Source: Gammaproteobacteria bacterium (GTDB taxonomy: Bacteria > Pseudomonadota > Gammaproteobacteria > Chromatiales > Chromatiaceae). From it: 18,003 nucleotides of DNA. The stretch covers positions 1-18,003 of the forward strand of contig JAUXDV010000010.1 in the NCBI GenBank assembly GCA_030620735.1. Reading direction: 5' to 3'. A program made the translations under genes and the position numbers. The notes below the pieces were generated by a model. The model saw only the letters and a list, made by a program, of their open reading frames with translations, ran no database searches and was not told where the DNA came from. The first letter of the stretch is position 1. Each line of letters starts with the position of its first letter. This document shows, in pieces, positions 13,350 to 18,003 of this stretch.

Positions 13350-14573
13350 TCAGAAATTTGTGAGAAAGAACGGTATCAGCACAGCATTGACCAGGTCGAT
13401 GAAGAATGCACACACCAAAGGCACGATGACGAACGCCAGATGCGAGGCGCCGTAGCGTTTTGCTACCGCCGACATATTCGCCATGGCAGTGGGTGTGGAG
13501 CCTAGCGAAATGCCGCCGAATCCTGCCGACACGACGGCTGCATCGTAATTTCGTCCCATGAGTGGAAAGACGATGAACAGGGTCACCAGGATCGCTATCA
13601 GGAACTGCGCGAGGAGGATGGTGAAGATAGGGCCAGCGAGATCCACCAGGGTCCAAAGCTGCATGCTCATGAGTGACATTGCGAGGAATGTACCCAGCGA
13701 GATATCCGCAATCAGGGCGATGGCGGGCTTGCGCGTTGGCCACTCCGTTCCGGTGAGACGTGGAAGCGACTTTGGAACCGCATTGGTAATAATGATGGCG
13801 GCGAACAGGCAGGTGACAAACAGCGGCAGTTTGAGTCCAACCTCCTTCAAACCTTCGTTAAGCAGAAAACCGAAAATGATGCTGATGTGAATAGCAAGAA
13901 TGGCATCCAGAAAATCGAGATGTCCGATCCCCTCTTTTTTGCTCTCGTGCGAAACACCGACGTCAACTGCTTCTGCCTTGAGCGGTTTCAGGTCATGCCG
14001 CGCGATCAGGAACTTCGCGATCGGGCCGCCCATGAGGCTTGCCAGGATCAGACCAAAGGTGGCGCAGGCAATACCGATCTCCATGGCGTTGACGACGCCG
14101 TACTCCTCCGCGATTTGAGGCGCCCATGCGATCGCAGTTCCATGACCGCCGATGAGTGAAACACTGCCGCCCAGCATGCCGACCTGTGACTGCAGTCCGA
14201 ATAGAGAGGCTATGGTGATGCCAGTCAGGTTCTGCACAATCATGTAGCCGATGGTGATCGCGAGCAGGATCACAAGCGGCTTGCCGCCTTCAATCAGGTC
14301 CCGCAGGCTCGAATTGATGCCGATGGTGGTAAAGAAGTAGACCAGCAGGATATCGCGAGCTTCGAGATCGAATTCGATTTCGACACCGGATGCAGCATAC
14401 AGGAGTGCAATCAGCAGCGAAAAAACCAAACCGCCGGTGACGGGTTCAGGGATGCTGAACTCGCGCAGGAAACCGACGGCATCGTTTAACCGTTTGCCGA
14501 CGAACAGCACGATGATTCCAATCGTCACCGTGAAAAAACCGCCTAATTGTAAAATGTCGTTTTCAAATTCCAT
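13350..14573 (-). CDS. gltS: Sodium/glutamate symporter GltS
   Basis: A 407-residue inner-membrane transporter of the GltS (ESS) family, which takes up glutamate with Na+. Length agrees with E. coli GltS (about 400). The two inverted halves each carry the hallmark re-entrant motif: GGSVSLIGGHGTA with His144 in the first, and GFGGISLGSTPTAMANM (about 350-366) in the second. The N-terminus MEFENDILQLGG also fits. The ATG at 14573-14571 has GGAAGAG directly upstream. It lies 87 bp downstream of tamB on the same strand; that gap contains a stem-loop, so co-transcription is possible but unproven. It converges on the antiporter operon. The Na+ gradient it needs could be maintained by the Mrp and NhaD systems nearby. 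Confidence 0.94.
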   Translation of the reverse strand: MEFENDILQLGGFFTVTIGIIVLFVGKRLNDAVGFLREFSIPEPVTGGLVFSLLIALLYAASGVEIEFDLEARDILLVYFFTTIGINSSLRDLIEGGKPLVILLAITIGYMIVQNLTGITIASLFGLQSQVGMLGGSVSLIGGHGTAIAWAPQIAEEYGVVNAMEIGIACATFGLILASLMGGPIAKFLIARHDLKPLKAEAVDVGVSHESKKEGIGHLDFLDAILAIHISIIFGFLLNEGLKEVGLKLPLFVTCLFAAIIITNAVPKSLPRLTGTEWPTRKPAIALIADISLGTFLAMSLMSMQLWTLVDLAGPIFTILLAQFLIAILVTLFIVFPLMGRNYDAAVVSAGFGGISLGSTPTAMANMSAVAKRYGASHLAFVIVPLVCAFFIDLVNAVLIPFFLTNF

Positions 14574-14620
14574 GGCTCTTCCGTAAAAGGTGGTGAAGTT
14601 GGATTGTAGCTGAAGGCATC

Positions 14621-14657
14621 CCTCTCATCTTTTGATAAAAGGAGAGGCTCATGAGAG
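14621..14657 (-). other. Stem-loop with two possible folds between tamB and gltS
   Basis: CCTCTC (14621-14626), CTTTT (14629-14633), loop GAT, AAAAG (14637-14641) and GAGAGG (14642-14647) fold into an 11-bp stem with a 2-nt bulge. CTCTCAT (14622-14628) can instead pair perfectly with ATGAGAG (14651-14657). No U-tract follows on the minus strand. It could stabilise the tamB 3' end or attenuate read-through into gltS. Confidence 0.35.
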
Positions 14658-14660
14658 AAG

Positions 14661-17600
14661 CTATTTGTTACGCTTGAACAGATTCTGCCTTTCAATGTTG
14701 TAATAGAGATCGACACTCTGCTGGTCGCCTGACATGGTTTCGAGACTGAGTGATTTTGTCAGCCTGTAGCGCATCACCAGCACGGATGATGAGTCAAACA
14801 GCCCCAGCACATAACCGACATAGAGACGCGGCGTCAGGTATTTGCCGAGTGCGACGCTGCTCTGGTCAAATGCGCCGCCACCGCCAATCAGGTAGGAGAG
14901 CGCTTCACTCTCCGATTTGGCTGGTTCAGTGAAGACTCTGGTATTGATATTCTTGACATTGCCGGTGATGGCAACTCCAGCTCTGACACCATCGAAAGAT
15001 CTGGCGCGAAATGCGCGGATATCCAGACGCGGGTTGTCGACGGGGCCATCAAAGAGAATATTGCCGCGATCTATGGTCAGATTCTGTCCATAGGCGGCGT
15101 ATGTGCCATTGTGCAGGGATAGCTGGCCTTCAGCAATAGCGGGCTTCTGCGCTTCACTGCTCACATGCAACACCCCCCTGATGTCTGTTGTTACTCCAAA
15201 TCCCTTGAAGCTCACCTTGTCTCCCAGCGTCACCACGATGTTGCTGTTGAGCGCCGTCACCACACCATTACTCTCTTTTTGAGGGACTTTTTTACCCCTG
15301 TGAATGATCACTGTATCTTCAGAGACGTCAACAGCAGTGGGGGGGATGTCACGGAGTTGAATGCGGGCCTTCGGGATATCGAGACGTCCGCTCAGCTCCA
15401 GCTCCTTGATGCCTCCGGAAAGCTTCAGATCAGGAGAGATCAATACCTCGGCTTCAGGTATCTTGGCGACCAGTATATCCTTGCCGTGGATGTTGATGGA
15501 GAATGGAAATCCCTGCTGCGGGTTGATTGAAGCCTTGCCGTCGAGATTCAGTTTTCCTTTTCCCGAGCTGGCCCCGCCTTTGAGCTGAACTTGCCCGCTC
15601 TGATCTGCTTTTGCCTGCAGCGAGATTTGAGTCACGTTGATATTGAGGTCAGGAAGCGTGAATGCGCCATTTTTCAGCTCAGCATCTCCAGTGACCAGAG
15701 GAGTTGCTGTCGTGCCGCTGATATTCGCCCGCAGGTGTACACTCCCTTTTGCATCCTTGATTTTTGGCGTGCGCGCCAGCAGCGGCGTCAGATCCGGTAC
15801 ATCGAGGGTGATTTTACCTTCGATTGGCTTGTCTTCCTTTGAGAAATCCACCTGCAGCTCTCCCTGTGCCTCTCCCCATGCGCCTCTCTCATTTGCACGC
15901 ACATCAAAATTGATTTTGGCGTTCAACTGGTCCGACTGCAGTGTGGCGCTGGCCTTTGCATTGCGCAGGTCGATGTTGGGCTGCTGGCCGTTAGTGACAG
16001 CAAGGTAGCGGGCAGTTGGCAGCTCCATTTCGACTTCCAGCTGCGGTGATTCCACAGTGCCAGTGGCTTTGAGTGTGCCGGAGACGCGGCCTTCAATTTT
16101 TTCTCCAGGCGGCAGCAGGGGCTGCACCAGCGCAAGCGGCAGCCGGGAAAGCTTTGCATCTGCCTGAATCGATCCATCCTGCTGCCATTTGCCCTGAGCG
16201 CAAAGCTCGGCATTCTGCTGTTTCCAGCAGTGCTGCTGGACCTCCACTCTGTCGGCGCCTGCGACGATCTCTACCGCATTGGATAACTTCCAGCTGCCTG
16301 CATTTTCGACCCGAATCGTCCCCTCCGAGATCTCTCCTGTCCAGTGTTGTTGCGCATAGCCTCCCTTGAGCTGCATATCCAGGTTGAGTGAGTCGCCTGC
16401 AACTTTGAGTTCCAGCTGGTGCTGTGCCAGATTGCCCGGCCCCTTGATCATAATCTTGTTGAAGGTCTGGTTTGAGACAACGACATCTTTCAACTGCAGG
16501 TCAGTTGTGGAAGCGGAGGGGTCATCAGGAACCCATACGATATCTGCGTTGAGTGCGCCAATCTTGTATGCGTCCAGCGCAACTTTGCTGCCGCTGCCAT
16601 GGATTTCCACGCGGGGAGAGTCGAGCGTGCCATGCAGTTTTCCCTCTGCTTGCAGTGTTCCATCGAGCGTCGGCCACAGCTGTTTCAGGGCAGGGGCTTC
16701 AACTCTAAAGTCAAAATCAAGCGTCTCTCCCATAATGCCGTTGAGTTCCACCTGGTTTTCGCCGGACTGCAGCATCAGATGTTCGACGTCCAGTTTGCCG
16801 GAAGCCCACTGCGCCTTGCCCGTGCCGGCAATGTCGTAATCACGCAGGGTTCCTGATAACTCATGAATCTCCAGGGAGAGCTGAGGCTTGCTGTCGATCA
16901 TTGCTCCCTGTAGAGCAACTTTTGCGGAGAGCTCTCCGGCATACTCCGGCCACTGCTGCTGCGGCTGGATCTTCTCTGCGGCAATCTGCAGATCCCATGC
17001 AAGGTTGTCGCTCCAGCTGACTTTACCCTCTGCTGTCAGCCTGCCGTTGAGCAGTTCCAGGCTCAGCGGAGCGAGTTGCAGTCCCTGTTTGTCGCCGCTG
17101 GCAACCAGCGAGATTTGAGTCTCCGGGATGGAAGAGCCAGAGACAGGCGCATCGATACTCACCTGATAGGCATCGGTCGTTCCGCTGAGCGAAAATTCGC
17201 CCTGCGGACTCTGGTACTCCGTTGTTCCACTGAGAGGCCAGGCGAGATCTTTCCAATCTCCCTGAATATCGACCTGCAGAGTCTCCTGCGGACTCTTTCC
17301 CGGGATGATCTTTGCCCTGGTCGAGATGGAGACCGGGGCAGTGAGGCTGTGATCAAGAGTCAGGGCATCGAGATCTCCCTGCAGGACGCCTTCACCCTTG
17401 AGCGTGCCTATTTCGGCGAGGTCGCCCTCCCAGTTGAAAGAGAAGTCGAGCGGGTGGGGTGCAAGCAGTGAAATCTCTCCTTTGAGAGTGGCCTGTTTAA
17501 GCGGCTCTGCAGAGATGCTCAGGGAGTCGACAATAAACTGGTTTTTGCGCGTGTGGGCGCTGAGTTCAACAGAGTCAATGCGATGCGTTTCACCCTGCAG

Positions 17601-18003
17601 CCTCACCTCGGTATTGGTGACCTTGACGCTGTTGAGATCAATGGCCATCGGCAGCTGCGGGAATTGTGCAGGTTCACTGCTGCTCTCTGTTTCACCGATA
17701 TCGAGGAGCAGGCCGTCAACGGTGAGATCAATGATATGGATCTTGCGTTTCAACAGGGCGGCCGGCCGCCACTGCAGATGCGCCTTTTTCAGGGAACCCC
17801 GGTGCGGTGGGGCGGCAAATTGAATGCCGGTCAGCGTCAGGGAATCAAGCAGGGTTCCGTCGACCTGCTGAATCGACACATCCACAGGCAGCAGATGCAG
17901 CGTGCTGTTGATCAGCCAGCGGCTGCCTCTCTCCGTCGATGCGGTAATCCACAGCGCCACAGGCAACAACAGCACGATGAACAACAGAAGCAGCCAGAAC
18001 CTC
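14661..18003 (-). CDS. tamB: Translocation/lipid-transport protein TamB (5' end missing)
   Basis: At least 1,113 residues, open to the window edge. Reading beyond the first internal TTG gives ...RFWLLLLFIVLLLPVALWI, so the N-terminal anchor helix starts a few codons outside the window and this entry is partial at its 5' end. After the helix comes the typical TERGSRWLI segment, then about 1,000 residues of repeated short beta-strands (a long periplasmic beta-groove), and the C-terminal TamB/DUF490 domain: AYGQNLTIDRGNILFDGP, RSFDGVRAGVAITG, SESEALSYLIGGG, and a final LYYNIERQNLFKRNK. E. coli TamB is somewhat longer (1,259). TamB spans from inner to outer membrane and is thought to carry phospholipids and to work with TamA, whose gene would be expected just upstream, beyond the right edge. 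The stop is TAG at 14663-14661. Confidence 0.94.
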   Translation of the reverse strand, partial: RFWLLLLFIVLLLPVALWITASTERGSRWLINSTLHLLPVDVSIQQVDGTLLDSLTLTGIQFAAPPHRGSLKKAHLQWRPAALLKRKIHIIDLTVDGLLLDIGETESSSEPAQFPQLPMAIDLNSVKVTNTEVRLQGETHRIDSVELSAHTRKNQFIVDSLSISAEPLKQATLKGEISLLAPHPLDFSFNWEGDLAEIGTLKGEGVLQGDLDALTLDHSLTAPVSISTRAKIIPGKSPQETLQVDIQGDWKDLAWPLSGTTEYQSPQGEFSLSGTTDAYQVSIDAPVSGSSIPETQISLVASGDKQGLQLAPLSLELLNGRLTAEGKVSWSDNLAWDLQIAAEKIQPQQQWPEYAGELSAKVALQGAMIDSKPQLSLEIHELSGTLRDYDIAGTGKAQWASGKLDVEHLMLQSGENQVELNGIMGETLDFDFRVEAPALKQLWPTLDGTLQAEGKLHGTLDSPRVEIHGSGSKVALDAYKIGALNADIVWVPDDPSASTTDLQLKDVVVSNQTFNKIMIKGPGNLAQHQLELKVAGDSLNLDMQLKGGYAQQHWTGEISEGTIRVENAGSWKLSNAVEIVAGADRVEVQQHCWKQQNAELCAQGKWQQDGSIQADAKLSRLPLALVQPLLPPGEKIEGRVSGTLKATGTVESPQLEVEMELPTARYLAVTNGQQPNIDLRNAKASATLQSDQLNAKINFDVRANERGAWGEAQGELQVDFSKEDKPIEGKITLDVPDLTPLLARTPKIKDAKGSVHLRANISGTTATPLVTGDAELKNGAFTLPDLNINVTQISLQAKADQSGQVQLKGGASSGKGKLNLDGKASINPQQGFPFSINIHGKDILVAKIPEAEVLISPDLKLSGGIKELELSGRLDIPKARIQLRDIPPTAVDVSEDTVIIHRGKKVPQKESNGVVTALNSNIVVTLGDKVSFKGFGVTTDIRGVLHVSSEAQKPAIAEGQLSLHNGTYAAYGQNLTIDRGNILFDGPVDNPRLDIRAFRARSFDGVRAGVAITGNVKNINTRVFTEPAKSESEALSYLIGGGGAFDQSSVALGKYLTPRLYVGYVLGLFDSSSVLVMRYRLTKSLSLETMSGDQQSVDLYYNIERQNLFKRNK

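Noticed and set aside
13186..13743. A 185-codon minus-strand frame across the 3' end of gltS and the gap
   Set aside because: It is gltS read in the wrong frame followed by intergenic sequence; gltS in its own frame has full family motifs through to its stop.
17958..17984. TTG at 17984 as the tamB start
   Set aside because: The frame continues upstream with more of the hydrophobic anchor (RFWLLLL), so the real start is outside the window.
1..18003. CRISPR arrays, tRNA/rRNA genes, insertion sequences or prophage genes
   Set aside because: No regularly spaced repeats, tRNA-like cloverleaf or transposase/integrase-like protein was seen on either strand.

Overview
The window looks like chromosomal DNA of a gammaproteobacterium, probably one that lives with sodium. 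A DUF2058/YaiL gene and a TamB gene are typical of Gammaproteobacteria, and NhaD, an Mrp-type antiporter and GltS all work with the sodium gradient. A marine or haloalkaliphilic, perhaps sulfur-oxidising, lineage is a guess, not a demonstration. There are no rRNA, tRNA, CRISPR, phage or transposase genes. The content is mostly housekeeping and transport. Several short palindromic repeats sit between genes.

Layout. Positions 1-73 hold a hairpin repeat, followed on the minus strand by a small lipoprotein gene (74-538) that is divergent from nhaD (726-2186, +). Next comes a nitrate module: a 212-bp regulatory gap with a very good NtrC site (2237-2253) and a sigma-54 promoter (2335-2350), then a NarK/NasA-type nitrate transporter (2399-3871), then a membrane-anchored PP2C phosphatase/Ser-Thr kinase fusion (3940-5658). 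The kinase start lies directly against a palindromic intergenic repeat that seems to supply its ribosome-binding site. A yaiL-like gene (5728-6261) and another dispersed repeat follow.

Positions 6491-13078 form a tightly overlapping nine-gene operon for a multisubunit Na+/H+ (Mrp/Mnh) antiporter, in the order E-F-G-(DUF4040)-(MbhE/B fusion)-C-D-D-D. There is no full-length MrpA. Its C-terminal pieces are split between a stand-alone DUF4040 protein and an N-terminal extension of MnhB, and there are three NuoL/M/N-like subunits. The first two keep all the proton-path Glu/Lys residues. The third has lost the TM5 Glu, the TM8 Lys and the TM12 Lys region, and ends in a long amphipathic stretch plus one membrane helix. 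The order resembles the antiporter module of archaeal membrane-bound hydrogenases, but no hydrogenase genes are visible.

A strong 27-bp palindrome ends the operon, followed by a possible 39-residue small ORF. Then, on the minus strand, come gltS (13350-14573) and tamB (14661 to past the right edge; its first few codons are missing).

Taken together: NhaD and the Mrp complex expel Na+ using the proton gradient, GltS uses Na+ to import glutamate, and NarK imports nitrate under apparent nitrogen control, probably tuned by its kinase/phosphatase neighbour. The best candidates for something little described are the degenerate third antiporter subunit with the split-A gene order, and the kinase whose translation start is built on a mobile repeat.
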